The notes below the pieces were generated by a model, which ran no database searches, was not told the DNA's origin, and was given only the letters and a program-made list of their open reading frames with translations. Below are positions 46,066 through 57,921 of a stretch of 64,000 bases of DNA, in pieces. Origin of the DNA: Nautilus pompilius (lineage: Eukaryota; Mollusca; Cephalopoda; Nautilida; Nautilidae); contig JACATO010001021.1 of NCBI GenBank assembly GCA_018389105.1, positions 124,001 through 188,000 on the forward strand. The letters run 5' to 3'. Both the position numbers and the translations under genes were made by a program. Position 1 is the stretch's first letter. Each line of letters starts with the position of its first letter.

Positions 46066-46654
46066 CTTGCAGAAGGGAGAGCGAGAGGATTCCGAATCCT
46101 GATGGAATGCGAACGTAAACCTGCCGCTAACAAAAGCGATCACAATGATTGCTGCGCCCCTCCCGTCTTTTTGTTAGGCTAGCGCACACCCGAGAGAGGA
46201 GACCATGAATCCACTGCCTGAAATCAACAACAACAACAGCAACAACAAATCATTCTATAAGCATCCAATTTATGTGTTGATAGAAAGGAGAAAAAACTAA
46301 GTTCAGTCGTTAATTTTTCATTTGTGGTTTGTTTACCGCATCTGTATTAATCGAACTGCTTCATTCCTTTGTCTCATGCCGGCGGTAATAGAAACCTTGC
46401 AGCCAGGGCCCTGTCTTACTCATTTACACTGGCGCTTATTTCGCCTGAGTGACACCAGACAGACAAGCAACAATAAAACCTCGTAGTTATGTTGACCTAA
46501 TTCTTATTACAGAAAAGAAATTAAAGCTGCTATGTCATTGCTGCGTTTTGATCAAGAGCCCAGAAAACGTTTCTGTTTCCGGTGGTTTCACCGGCCGCAA
46601 CAAAGTATGCATTTATTCCGACCTGTGCGGAAATCGGGTTCTAATTTCCAATAA

Positions 46655-46915
46655 AACAAGGGGGCGGCGTCCGGCGATTAGCCCAGCGGACTGATTGCTA
46701 GGACGCGGAGGTCGAATAACGGTCGGCACCTGCACGGTAGCGAGTATACCTCTGGGCACCCCCGGGGGAAATTCCTCTCACATCTGAAAAGGAAGGGTTC
46801 TTGTAGGGATTTTCGACTGTAATTTTGTCGGGTTGAGAAGTGGTCGGGCAAATCTCCACTCTCTCGCTCAGCACGCAGGAACCCAATCTCGTTCCCTAGG
46901 TTGTAGGTACCCTAT
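46655..46915 (+). repeat. SINE-like copy with conserved core (youngest-looking)
   Basis: A possible tRNA-like head (TTAGCCCAGCGGACTGATTG), then TTCCTCTCACATCTGAAAAG and GGGTTCTTGTAGGG. It shares its core with 16.7 and 14.7 kb. GC-rich relative to its surroundings. Confidence 0.65.
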
Positions 46916-49346
46916 CACGACGTGCCCCGCTGCAGTAAGATAACGGTAAATAAAAAGCGACTACCCGGGGTACGAGAATGAATCCGTCCTGAATGATTGT
47001 GACCCTGTCGATCAAAGGGTCAAGCGAGAAGAGCGATGATCCTATAAAGGGACAGATTAAAAGCTATGTCTTTAGCTCCTGCGGATAACTTCCAAACCGA
47101 AAAGGCGTATCACTGAAGATCTTTCCGGAAACGAGCCTGCGTCATTTCCGTTTCCGGAGCTTCATTCTGTAGGAGGCTGAATGGAGTCAAACTCTCAACG
47201 GAAACGGTTTTGTTTCTTCGTAAATTAGTATTTTGAACTTTTCCAGCTGCTCGAGAATAACTACTTTTATAAAAGCGCGTCTAATGGGCAATAAATAATC
47301 CTACTGTTTGAAAACCACCGACTTTCCACCAGGTGAGTTCATTCGGTTCGCACTTGGACAACTTCCTGATCTCTCTGTTTACAGCTGCACCTGAGAGATT
47401 AGCTCCTAGGTAGATCGGCAAAGTCGGGTCAGCCCTTATCTTCGCCCTTCACCCATTCAATATCTTGATAGACCAAACTTTATCGAGCGGATCACTGATA
47501 ATATCGCGATTAATTACGTCCGACTTTCGCGGCAAGTTGGCTGTAAATCCATGCTTAGCTGACTCGTCGACTATAGATGGCGGAACCGCTCGGACATTTT
47601 ACTTTGTCTTCGTCGTCGTCGTGCCTCGCTATTGTGCACCCGAAAAACAAAAGATGAAAAAGGCAGCAACAGTACAACAAGTCTTTTGACGTCACCCAAG
47701 AAGGCTTTTTAAAAATTATTGTAAGAACAAAGAAATTTTAAAATTATTATTCAGGTTTGGTTGCAGTCATCATTAATGTACAGTATTCATATTTCATACG
47801 ATCAAAGAGTTATGGAGAACTTTAAAACGTTTGAAAATTTATATATCTATATATGCTCAGTCTATCAGTTAGAATTCTACTTCAGACATATTTAAGATTT
47901 ACACTTTATCATTTTTTAAGAGTGTAAAACGCGTACAGCAAATCGAATACAAGCTGGGCCATTGTTCTTATTTGGAACGTTTTTTTTTTTAAACACAACT
48001 GCTGTACTCTGTCGATTTCCCCCTACATTGTTATATCAGCTTTATGAACTATTTTCTTGAATGCGAGGGATTTTCGTGTAGAAAGAACTGTCGATAAATA
48101 TTTGTTATCTAGATGTAACAATCACAACCTGTTACGATTCTAAATAATTTTTGAAAATTTTCTACAGGAAAGTACATCTTTAATCCGAGAACCAACTACC
48201 AAAAATTATCACGGAACACCTGTACACGTCCATGCCACAAACAACCGGGAGCATGTGTACGGAGATGGCTCACCTCGGAATGAAATTAAAAATGTCCAAA
48301 TGACAGATGGTACAGAAATCACCAGCAACTGGAGTACTGTCTCCAGACTGCAACTGTCTCATCAGCACCACCATCATCACGGAATCCGACGTAAAAGACT
48401 GTATCACCGTGTACACCCTGCAGTCCATTCACGATAGAAGCCCTGACAGAGATACAAAGGAACTAATAGGTCTGGATCCCGCAAACTGTGACAAACGGGC
48501 GCTGAACAGGCGGACAACTGGAAAAATCAGTAACCAGTCAGTCAGGTCAGCTCATCTCTTACCAAGAAGCAGAGACCCTCATCGAAAAGAAATACACAGC
48601 ATGCAAAAACTATCGGAACCGAGAAGAACAGCTTAAACGTCCAGATAGGGAACAACGATGTGATTATTATTCAGATTACGGACTGGCCACTGCAGATTCG
48701 AAGCCGGGCTGCTCACGTGACAACATTCGCTCTTATCACTATCCTAAATGGCAGTAAAACGATTTTTGTAGTGAATGGACGAGAGGATCGATCTCCTCTC
48801 TCACCACATGGAAAGTAAATGGAAAGCCAGCGTTTAAAATAAATCTTTAAAAGTTAAATCCCTCTATCTTTGGCAAATACATCATTTTATAACAGTGTTG
48901 TTAACATTTGAAATGAAACTCGCTCAGATTTATATAAAAGCCTTAATTAATAGCCGTATCCTTTTGGACTGAAATATAAAATTCGAGAACGGCTGCGAAT
49001 GGGGTCGCCTATCGTTGAAAGTAACGTAGTTTTTCAGCTTTCTTAGATACCTTTTAGACTTTGCAGTACAGGAGCAACAAGTACAAGACTCATTCATGTG
49101 TGACGTAGTTCTCGTCACAAAGGTAAGCGACTGGTGCAGAACTATGTGACCGGAAGTCCTTTTATCGCGCTGTCAGGCTGGCCTGCAAAAAAAAAAACCC
49201 CTAATGATAAACTTAATTTATTGGTGGGTGCTTTTTTTGTCCTTAGAAGAAGCAAAAACGCAAATAAGAGAGATGCTCAAGATTAGTGTAGAGGAAAAAG
49301 CGTCAGTTATCATTTGTCATTGTCAAAAAAAAAGATGGGGAGGATA

Positions 49347-49408
49347 ATAATAATAATAATAATAATAATATAATAATAATAATAATATAATAATAATAAT
49401 AATAATAA
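49347..49408 (+). repeat. (AAT)n microsatellite
   Basis: AAT triplets with two single-base phase slips. Confidence 0.92.
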
Positions 49409-51263
49409 ACTCTCCCACCCAGTCTTCTTTTTGTGTGTGTGCATTCTTTTGAATTAAATCATCTTGCGAAAAGATTTGACGCTTCGCTATGTCAAACAAT
49501 CGACAATAGAAACGCGGGCCTAAGACGGGTGATCCTCGCTCCCCTGATACACGCTGGCTGTTCGCGATCCGAACAAAACAATGAGAACAGATGAAGGGAG
49601 GATTTTATTATCGCAGTACAACATTAAAGGGCGGACATGAAAAGAAATTACTAGCCGGATTATTTTTTCTTACTAGTGAATGCCTTAAATATATATATAT
49701 ATTTATCTCTCACCTGTCTGAAATTTCTAAAAAAGTGCTTGATAACAGAGTGAGGTCACACACCAGCAGTTTACGGAGGAATAATAATAAAACAGGCTAT
49801 CTTCGTTACGTGAAAGCGAAATTCGGGCACCTATGCCGCTTACACCCAGAAAAAAGATCAAGGCCAATTTATTTGTATTCTACAATAAAGACAAATTTCC
49901 TTTTTGCTAAATAATATTGCGTTGTATTATTTAAAATTGGTGAACCTTTTTCTTTTAAATTTTAATTCTTATTTATTTTCAATGTGTACTCCAAACATTT
50001 GTTTGGTGAGGGATATGTACACAAATTAACTCTATTACGGCATAGTTTATAGCGGGGACAATAAAACAGAATTACCTTGCCTGTTAGACAGTTATAAGGC
50101 GGTAGCGATTCAGTGGTCGTTCACCGATAGGCTCAGTGGTACCGTGCTGTAGCTGTCTCGGTATCTGAGCAAGTCGTACCACTCCCCCCCCCACCGGATA
50201 CTTACCTCGGTTACGAGCTGTGGGAGACCGCGGCCGACTATAAATCGTTTTGCGAAGAGAGAGATAAAAAACCGAACACGTAGCGACCGGAATTCGAATT
50301 CAAACGCCCCCTTAAAACCGTAACAACCTACCGAACCACCGCGCGCTTCATGGAATCTTAATATCGTCTTAGCAGTAACCAGATGCCGCAGAGGTGGCAT
50401 CGGAACGGCCGGACACCTAAGTAATAATATCAGGAGAAGCTGCCACAGCCGTAACTCTAACCATATGCAATGTTTCGGAGACGGCGGCTACAAGAATTCA
50501 GTCTTTACAAAAGTAGAAGCAAAAAAACCAAGGAGAATTAGTTTAAAAATAATTTCAGGAGGTTTGGGGAATTTTAAAAAAACCTAAGAGAGCAGAACAA
50601 CAGTTATCGATTTTTATGAGCCCACATACACCTAAAAGCAACTAAAGTGTCGATTTCCAACAGTATCAAGCAAAACTGACCAAACCTGGACGGAAACAAA
50701 GAGAGCCCGCCGGCATTATGTAGATAAAATCTATAATTCCATTTGGCGGTGTTGGATAAAGCTTGGACTGTATTTGAAGATAACTGTAGTGGATATTTTT
50801 TTTTTTATTTTTAAAAAAAAAGTTCTATCATTTTAAAGATACCAAAGATAAAATTGTCCATTGTTAGAATCCTCAAACAAAAGAAAAGTATGTGCATCAA
50901 TAATATCTGAAAAACTCATTTAGATGGTTTTTTTTTTGTTCATTCATTTATTTAAAAGCGTTAGACGGATTATTTAAATCCCCCACAGTATATATGGATA
51001 TTTTTCTAAAAGAAATTTTGGCCTCTTATAAGTCCTATTAAGGGATTTCTACCTGTTCGTTGAAGATGAAGCGTTCTTCGACACCTTCACAGCGAGACGT
51101 AAAGCTTATATACGATAGCACGACCGTAACTGCCGTCTGTCTGTCACTGTTCTTAAAAGTTCTTTCTTTAACATTCTTATTTATTTCTCTGATGATGCTG
51201 TCCCCTTAGGGGATAAGAAGGACGAAAAAGAAAAGAAAACAGACCATAATCTGGTCTGAAATG

Positions 51264-51440
51264 TTTACCTTGAATACTCCAAGGTTCCCAGAGATCGCAA
51301 CACTCTATGCTGCTTTACTGAACTTACCCTGAATCACTGAAGACTGTGAAAGAGCATCTTCTTTGTTCAGAAAGATTCATACTGAGCTCAGGATGCTTTC
51401 ATACAATGCAAGATGAACTGTGCACCGTCTGCTTTAAAGT
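51264..51440 (+). pseudogene. hAT transposase C-terminal fragment
   Basis: Translation from 51264 gives FPEIATLYAALLNLP, then after one stop ITEDCERASSLFRKIHTELR and MLSYNAR. This is the hAT dimerisation domain pattern (FPxLxxLxxxLLxLPxSTxxxERxFSxLRxIKTxLRSxM). It is of the ZMYM/THAP9-like rather than the BED-finger type, so distinct from the element at 52 kb. Only the C-terminal end was found. Confidence 0.72.
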
Positions 51441-52499
51441 GGATAGATATCACACTAGAACTCGGGAAAACAGACAGGACGGCAGACATTGCTTACAGCA
51501 AAGACCATTCACAGACTTTTGACTTGATGAATAGTGATGCTGAAGAAGCGTGTTCGCTACTGATGAGGAACTTTGTAACAGTTCATTTTGAGTTGCATGA
51601 AAACAAGTGAATACCCAATAAATTGACAGAAAAGGTTACATTCTTCTGCATTTATTTTTGTGCTTTATTGTTTGTGAAATTTCTTCTCAGTTGTTGTATT
51701 GCCCTATGAGCGCAATCCGACATCCATATAGTTCAAGATCATAAAATACAGGTTTGAAAATGTAATACACAGGACATTCTCGAAAGAGGTTGACAGGTGT
51801 GTTACTCTGAGGTTTCCACACAAGATGAAAACTAGTCTTTTATTTTTGTGCGCTTATCTGGTGATATTTTTATGGGGTGGAGAAAGTGGATTCTCTAAGT
51901 CGTGTGCTCGCGTATGTGCTACTTTATACAGTAATACATTGACTTACAAGTGAACTATGAGACATCTCTTAGGGTCACCTACGTTGTAGATCAGTGGTTT
52001 CCAACCTTTATGGACTCGAGACCTGCGACCCCCTCCCCACTCCATAATAAATTTGCAGCCAATTTCATTGACAGAAGGGGACTGTTGCCAAAGCGGACGA
52101 TTGTGAGTAAGGGTGGAGGAGGGGTGAATTTTTAAAAAAAAACCTTTACGTACAGAACCAGAATTTCGTCTATCTTTAGACTAAAAAGAAAGAATAAGAA
52201 TAAACTTAATTTATATTAACTAAAGCTGAAGCTTAAAGCAGGAAGAACCATTAAAGCAAAATTGAAATTTAAAACTACAAAAAAATGTTTAATCAATACA
52301 AATTCAAATTAATATTATTGGAGAAAAATCAATGTAAATGTTCCCTGAAGTAAAAAGCAACAGAAGCAATATATTGTATATTACAGGCATGAGCAACCCG
52401 CGGCGCCCGACACCCGAATATGCGGCTCGTGGGGCTTTGGCAACGTAATTTTATTTTCCTATTTTTTTCACCAGGTGATCGTATAGCCAGCCACCTTCT

Positions 52500-52970
52500 C
52501 CCCCCCACGCAGGCTTGTCTCCCACGGCAGGTACTCCTCCCGGTCGCGTCACAGACCTCTGCGGTAACTCACACTGGCATCACAGCCCCGCCCTAATGGA
52601 AGCGCGGACAATGCACGCTGGCGACTGGAGCCCGGAACTGTAACTGTTACCTCACTAGGGGTGATGCAATCGAGCCGCGCTCCCATTGGCTAACGCCATT
52701 TGAGCCGGTGCCCGCCATTTCAAGTTAACCCACGGTAATCTGAAATCGACTTCATCCTATCTCCCGGTAATCCGAACGCGATTTGAAGTTAGCTTGGGGG
52801 GGGGTAAGGTGAAGCGGGAGTAATCCGAAATTGCTACACCGGCAGCTGAAAGACTCGGACCTCGACGCCTGCGAGGATCCACACGGCACGGACTAGACAG
52901 GGACTCAGGCCGGACGCGCACTAGCCAGCTCAGCTCTAGGCCAACTTGGGCACCAACAACCAGCAACGTT
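52500..52970. repeat. Left arm of GC-rich subterminal inverted repeat
   Basis: Reads for instance GGCTTGTCTCCCACGG, CAGACCTCTGCGGTAAC, CGCGCTCCCATTGGCTAACG. The same order occurs inverted at 55220-55570. It precedes the transposase start, so it probably includes its promoter. Confidence 0.82.
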
Positions 52971-53066
52971 GTGTCACGTTTCCGCAGCTAGGAGAGTGAC
53001 GATAGGGTGTATCATCACGTGTAGCAAATTCGTGTGCACATGTCAGGATTTTTCAGACCGTCAGAC

Positions 53067-54881
53067 ATGGCCTCAGAGAAGAAAAAGCGAAAAGTAGAAG
53101 ATGAATCACGCAAATTCAGCGACAGGTGGACCTCAGAGTATTTCTTCACCAGTGTTAAAGAGACTGCAGTATGCTTAATTTGCAATGAATCTGTGGCTGT
53201 CCTTAAAGAATATAATCTCAGGAGACATAATGCTACAAAGCATGCATCAAAATACGATACCTTTCAGGCCCAGATGCGGAAAGATAAGGTGCGGGAATTT
53301 GAAAAACGTCTTGCGGGCCAACAAAATCTCTTCAAGAAGGGCACTGCTGAGGCAGACATTTCGGTGCGTGCCGGTTATTTAGTCTCCAAAATCCTGGCAA
53401 AACGTATGAAGTCCTTTGGTGATGGCGAGATGGTGAATGAATGCCTTGAACCTGTGGCTGATATAGCATTTCCTGAGAAAGCTATTATTTCAAAAATTAG
53501 CCTGTCAAGGTTTACTGTGGGTAGGAGGGTTGATGACGTCAAAGAACATTGAAGACATCCTGAAATGCAGAGCATCAATTTTCACGTGGTTTTCCATAGC
53601 ATTGGACGAGAGCACTGATGTTTCTCATGTAACTCAACTGGTTGTCTTCATTCGAGGCATTGATACTGAATTTAACATAACCGAGGAGTTAGCGGGTATG
53701 GTGGGAATGATGGGCACAACAACCGGTGCGGATTTGAAAGAAGAGTTGATGAAAGTACTGAAGCGGTTGGGCTACCTTTAGGTAGGCTGAGTGGCATTGC
53801 AACTGATGGGGCCCCATCAATGGTTGGAAAGAACAACGGCTTGACAACTATCATCTCTCTAGAAGCTAGGGCTCTGACTGGTCGTGAGTTAATTTTATGT
53901 CACTGTTTGATGCATCAAGAGCACTTATGTGCAAAATCTTTGGGGATGGAAAATGTTGTTGCAGTTATTGTGAAGCTTGTGAATTTCATGACATCAAATG
54001 GATTGAATCATCGCCAATTCAGAGAGTTGCTGAGTGACATGGCATCTGATGATGGAGATGTGGTTTATTATGCTGAAGTGCGATGGCTAAGCCGCGGTCA
54101 GATGCTCAAGCGAGTTTATGATTTGAAGGAAGAAATTGAGCTCTTCTTAAATATGAAGGGAAAACCAGTGAAGGCATTTAGCGATCATGAGGGGATGTGC
54201 GATTTTGCATTTTTGATCGACCTTACTCAGCATTTCAGTGAACGGAATCTGAGGCTCCAAGGAAAGGATCAGCTCATCCACGCCATGTTTGACAAGAGCA
54301 AGGCGTTTGAATCCAAGTTGTCGCTGTGGGAATCACAACTTCGCTCCAATAACCTTGTTCATTTTGAAACGTTGAAGAAGGAGAATCCAGATGATTCTGA
54401 AAAATATGCAGAAGAGATTCGGCGACGCAAAGATAAATTTCACTTCCGTTTTCAAGACTTCAGAAGATGCGAGGATACCTTCAACATCATCCCCATTTCT
54501 TTCGATGTCAGTGCTGAAAGTGCACTTCCAGAGCTTCAAATGGAGCTTCTTGATCTTCAGTGTAGCACTGAACTGAGAGTCAAATTCTGCGATGTGCCGC
54601 TCCTTGACTTTTACAAACTCTACCTACCAGGGAAGAGTTTTCCCGAATTGTCAAACCATGCTTTGAAGGTGGTAAGCTTGTTCGGCAGCACTTACATCTG
54701 TGAGCACATTTTTTCAAAAATGCGGCAGCTGGAGAACAAGCATCGAAATCAGCTGGTAGGCGAATGGATGGAAAGCTTCTTGCGCATCGCAGCGTCTCAG
54801 ATCGAGCCGGACATAGAAAGACTTGTGAAAGAAAAAGAGTCAAGTGTCGCATTAAGCTACTTAAAAAAGTGGTATGAATAA
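53067..54881 (+). pseudogene. hAT transposase with BED zinc finger (GTF2IRD2/FAM200-like), two frameshifts
   Basis: Start chosen at MASEKKKRKVED. A BED finger follows: C36xxC39 and H54xxxxH59 in CLICNESVAVLKEYNLRRHN-ATKH. The RNase-H-like core includes SIALDESTDVSHVTQLVVF, ATDGAPSMVGKNNGL and CHCLMHQEHLCAKSL, then EVRWLSRGQMLKR. The end FGSTYICEHIFSKMRQLENK is the dimerisation helix. The frame shifts near 53525-53540 and shifts back near 53770-53780, and no other stops interrupt about 600 codons. The gene is thus nearly intact: either recently inactivated or broken by two sequence errors. The ends of the element lie on both sides. Confidence 0.9.
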
Positions 54882-55219
54882 AAATCGTCCTACAATATAT
54901 ATTTTCTTTATTTTAGCATAAAAATAACTTTTATATGTCATAAAAAGAGTGGTTATAGAGTATGTTGGTACTCACCAGGCTTAAAGCCTGCAACTCCGTA
55001 AGAAAAGATGTATGCGGCCCGCATCCAGAAAAGGTTGCTCATCAATGGACTATATTATATCAGAAAAAAAGATTTTTAGTACATTTCATCATACATTTAT
55101 TTAAAATTATTTTAGTGATTTTTCGGGGAACAACATTTGCACATGTAGTAAATTCAGAACAGCTAAACAGAAATCTACTGGTATCAGTGAACTCTACCTC
55201 TGATCAGAACAGCTGTGTG

Positions 55220-55570
55220 GTGTGTCGTGTTGGTGCCAAAGTTTGCCTAAAATCGAGCTGGCTAGTGTGCGTCCGGCCGAAGTCACAGTCCAGTCCTTGT
55301 AGCGTGCTCTGCCCCAGGCGTCGAGGTCCGAGTCTTTTAGCTGCAGGCCCCAATGGCGTTAGCCAATGGGAGCGCGGCGCGATTGCGTCAGTCCTACTGT
55401 GGTAACAGTTCGAGTTCCGGCCTTTGTCGCCAGGGTGTATTGTCCGTGTTTCTATGAGGGTGGCAGAGCGACGGGAAGCCGCGGGGTGGGGCCAGTGATG
55501 CAAGTGCGTTACCGCAGAGGCCTGTGATGCAACCAGGAGTGCCTACCGTGGGAGACAAGCCTTACACCTT
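55220..55570. repeat. Right arm of GC-rich subterminal inverted repeat
   Basis: The reverse complement runs GGCTTGTCTCCCACGG, CAGGCCTCTGCGGTAAC, CGCGCTCCCATTGGCTAACG, in step with the left arm at roughly 80 percent identity by eye. It lies outside the inner element's right end but inside the outer one. Confidence 0.82.
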
Positions 55571-55635
55571 CGGCGCTCGGCCTCCCATCGGTGACACCGG
55601 CGTATTGGACACAGGGTAGTTTTTGTATACTTTTC

Positions 55636-55672
55636 TCTGGAAAAAAGTGCGTCTTATAAGCCGGCAAATACG
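55636..55672 (+). repeat. Terminal-type motif AAAGTGCGTCTTATAAGCCG
   Basis: A sequence of the GTGCGTCTTATA...AATACGGTA type, which recurs at ends of dispersed repeats in many animal genomes. No partner copy found in the window. Confidence 0.35.
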
Positions 55673-55905
55673 GTACCTATAAACAAGACAAATACATACT
55701 CATGATGAACAGTTTCCTGACTCAATCATAAGACAATAATTGAAACTTTCAGGGTTCCGCGACCCCCCAGAAAACACTTCTCGACCCCCTTAGGGGGTCG
55801 CGATCCATTGGTTGGGAACCACTGGTGTAGATAATGAATAAGTTTTTTTTTTTAAATAAGAGAAAAATTGGTTGCTTTTTTCAAATTATCAAACTATTTA
55901 TTACA

Positions 55906-55924
55906 ATTCTTCTTCTTCTTCTTC

Positions 55925-55995
<71 letters not shown>
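55906..55995 (+). repeat. (TTC)n-(TTA)n compound microsatellite
   Basis: A short TTC run changes to about 23 TTA triplets. Confidence 0.95.
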
Positions 55996-56269
55996 GAGAA
56001 ATATGATTACAAACCGCCAATGAAGCACGGAATTTGGGGATAAACTTAGGAGAGAAATGAAACAACATGAGTACGAACAGCTAACTTAGCCACTGGGGAG
56101 GGAGCGGGGAAACAGGCCAGTTTTCTAACTCGTCATGCCGTTGATTCTGCCGTAGGGGACAGGAGCAGGGGGTGGGGGGTAAAAGAAATATCAAAATATT
56201 TTCCTATGTTTTCTTTATTCGTAGATTTTTTTCCAGCACTTTAACATCATTTAATAGTTTCACCTCTCT

Positions 56270-57310
56270 CTCTCTCTGTGTGCTGACGTCATATCTCTCC
56301 AACTGTCTGTCTGTTCTGACGTCATATCTTTCTATAATGACGTCATATCTCTCCAACTGTCTCTCTGTTCTGATGTCATATCTTTCTGTAGTGACGCCAT
56401 ATCTCTCCAACTGTCTCTCTGTTTTGACGTCATATCTCTCCAACTGTCTCTCTGTTCTGATGTCATATCTTTCTGTAGTGACGCCATATCTCTCCAACTG
56501 TCTCTCTGTTTTGACGTCATATCTTTCTATAATGACGTCATATCTCTCCAACCGTCTCTCTGTTCTGATGTTATATCTTTCTGTAGTGACGTCATATCTC
56601 TCCAACTGTCTCTCTGTTCTGATGTCATATCTTTCTGTAGTGACGCCATATCTCTCCAACTGTCTCTCTGTTTTGACGTCATATCTTTCTATAATGACGT
56701 CATATCTCTCCAACTGTCTCTCTGTTTTGACGTCATATCTTTCTATAATGACGTCATATCTCTCCAACTGTCTCTCTGTTTTGACGTCATATCTTTCTAT
56801 AATGACGTCATATCTCTCCAACCGTCTCTCTGTTCTGATGTTATATCTTTCTGTAGTGACGTCATATCTCTCCAACTGTCTCTCTGTTCTGATGTCATAT
56901 CTTTCTGTAGTGACGCCATATCTCTCCAACTGTCTCTCTGTTTTGACGTCATATCTTTCTATAATGACGTCATATCTCTCCAACTGTCTCTCTGTTCTGA
57001 TGTCATATCTTTCTGTAGTGACGCCATATCTCTCCAACTGTCTCTCTGTTTTGACGTCATATCTTTCTATAATGACGTCATATCTCTCCAACCGTCTCTC
57101 TGTTCTGATGTTATATCTTTCTGTAGTGACGTCATATCTCTCCAACTGTCTCTCTGTTCTGATGTCATATCTTTCTGTAGTGACGCCATATCTCTCCAAC
57201 TGTCTCTCTGTTTTGACGTCATATCTTTCTATAATGACGTCATATCTCTCCAACCGTCTCTCTGTTCTGATGTTATATCTTTCTGTAGTGACGTCATATC
57301 TCTCTCAAAA
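56270..57310 (+). repeat. 54-bp-period minisatellite built on TGACGTCA
   Basis: A 33-bp unit (TGACGTCATATCTCTCCAAC, then TGTCTCTCTGTTC) alternates with a 21-bp unit (TGACGTCATATCTTTCTATA plus A). This gives a 54-bp period with about 19 repeats and a visible higher-order pattern near 162 bp. Variants TGATGTCA, TGACGCCA and TGATGTTA occur in fixed places. Because 54 is a multiple of three, long stop-free frames exist on both strands; I take these as by-products, not genes. The first unit is preceded by a CT tract and GCTGACGTCA, matching the spacer family of 26.8 kb in reverse complement. Confidence 0.92.
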
Positions 57311-57921
57311 CTGTTGGTCTCGTTTTATATTATTATTTTTAGCCCCATTTTCATAGGGTTTCGGTTGCTCCTTTCTTAGGTTCGAACCTGAGAAATCAGG
57401 TACAATTACGCCTTGATGTCCCCGATCTTAACTAATCGTCGATCTTTACGCTCCACCAATTTTTTTTCTATTTTTACCCCACCCCCCTTATCCACAAACA
57501 AGATGGCTTAGTCACCTTGACGTGTACTGTTGTCGGTTTTTGTTGTTTTTTTTCCAAAAAAAGAGAAGAAATTCCAGGTCAACCCCCGATTAGTGCCTCA
57601 AATTCTCCAACCACAGACGCGGATACTAATCTCAAGGCTTCCGGGAACTCTATACATTTACTTATACTGATTTTTCTTTCCTTTCTTCTTCTTTCTCTCA
57701 TATAGCGAGTTGCCCGGGTCAGCCCTGACTAGATCTTAATCCCTGTTGTGTGTGCGTTTTTGTTTTTGCACGCAATAGATTTCTCCAAAGTTACGCGTAC
57801 TAGCTCAATCGATCCCTTTAAAAAAACAAAACAAAAGGAACAACAATAACTGAACCGTATTCTTTTTGTTTGTTTTGTTAGTCTCCCCCCCCCAGCCATT
57901 TCGTTCGGCACGAGACCGGTG

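Larger units (their letters stand above)
43098..51260. other. Largely unassigned region
   Basis: Holds a long (TC)n tract and CT-rich sequence (44.82-46.06 kb), the SINE copy at 46.66 kb, (AAT)n at 49.35 kb and scattered CpG-rich patches. Open frames inside the CT-rich tracts are composition artefacts. An open stretch at 48.3-48.63 kb has no recognisable family. Confidence 0.45.
52384..55050 (+). mobile_element. Inner hAT element (BED-finger transposase)
   Basis: The left end CAGGCATGAGCAACCCGCGG and the inverse of the right side (GATGAGCAACC, then GCGGGCCGCAT) are hAT-like. Possible target duplication tatattac / tatattat (52377-52384, 55051-55058). The exact right boundary is uncertain by a few bases. 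It surrounds the transposase frame. Confidence 0.6.
51992..55824 (+). mobile_element. hAT composite element with terminal repeats and 8-bp target duplication
   Basis: The left end CAGTGGTTTCCAACC matches the inverse of the right end CAGTGGTTCCCAACC at 14 of 15 positions. The flanks ttgtagat (51984-51991) and gtgtagat (55825-55832) agree in 7 of 8 bases and have the central TA typical of Buster-type hAT targets. Inside is a second pair of hAT-like ends, an inverted GC-rich subterminal repeat and a BED-finger transposase. The whole looks like one hAT element inserted in, or fused with, another. Confidence 0.82.

Noticed and set aside
45407-46143. 231-codon plus and 109-codon minus frames
   Set aside because: Mostly within a polypyrimidine tract; no domain, splice context or conserved residues.
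48255-48636. Overlapping plus frames near 48.3-48.6 kb as a gene
   Set aside because: Two frames open equally, no domain, no consistent splice sites; kept only as unassigned sequence.
56172-57356. 394-codon frame as a membrane or repeat protein gene
   Set aside because: It is an exact by-product of the 54-bp minisatellite; the opposite strand is equally open.
57370-57400. tRNA-like box GGTTCGAACC
   Set aside because: A palindromic B-box match without an A box or a foldable cloverleaf around it.
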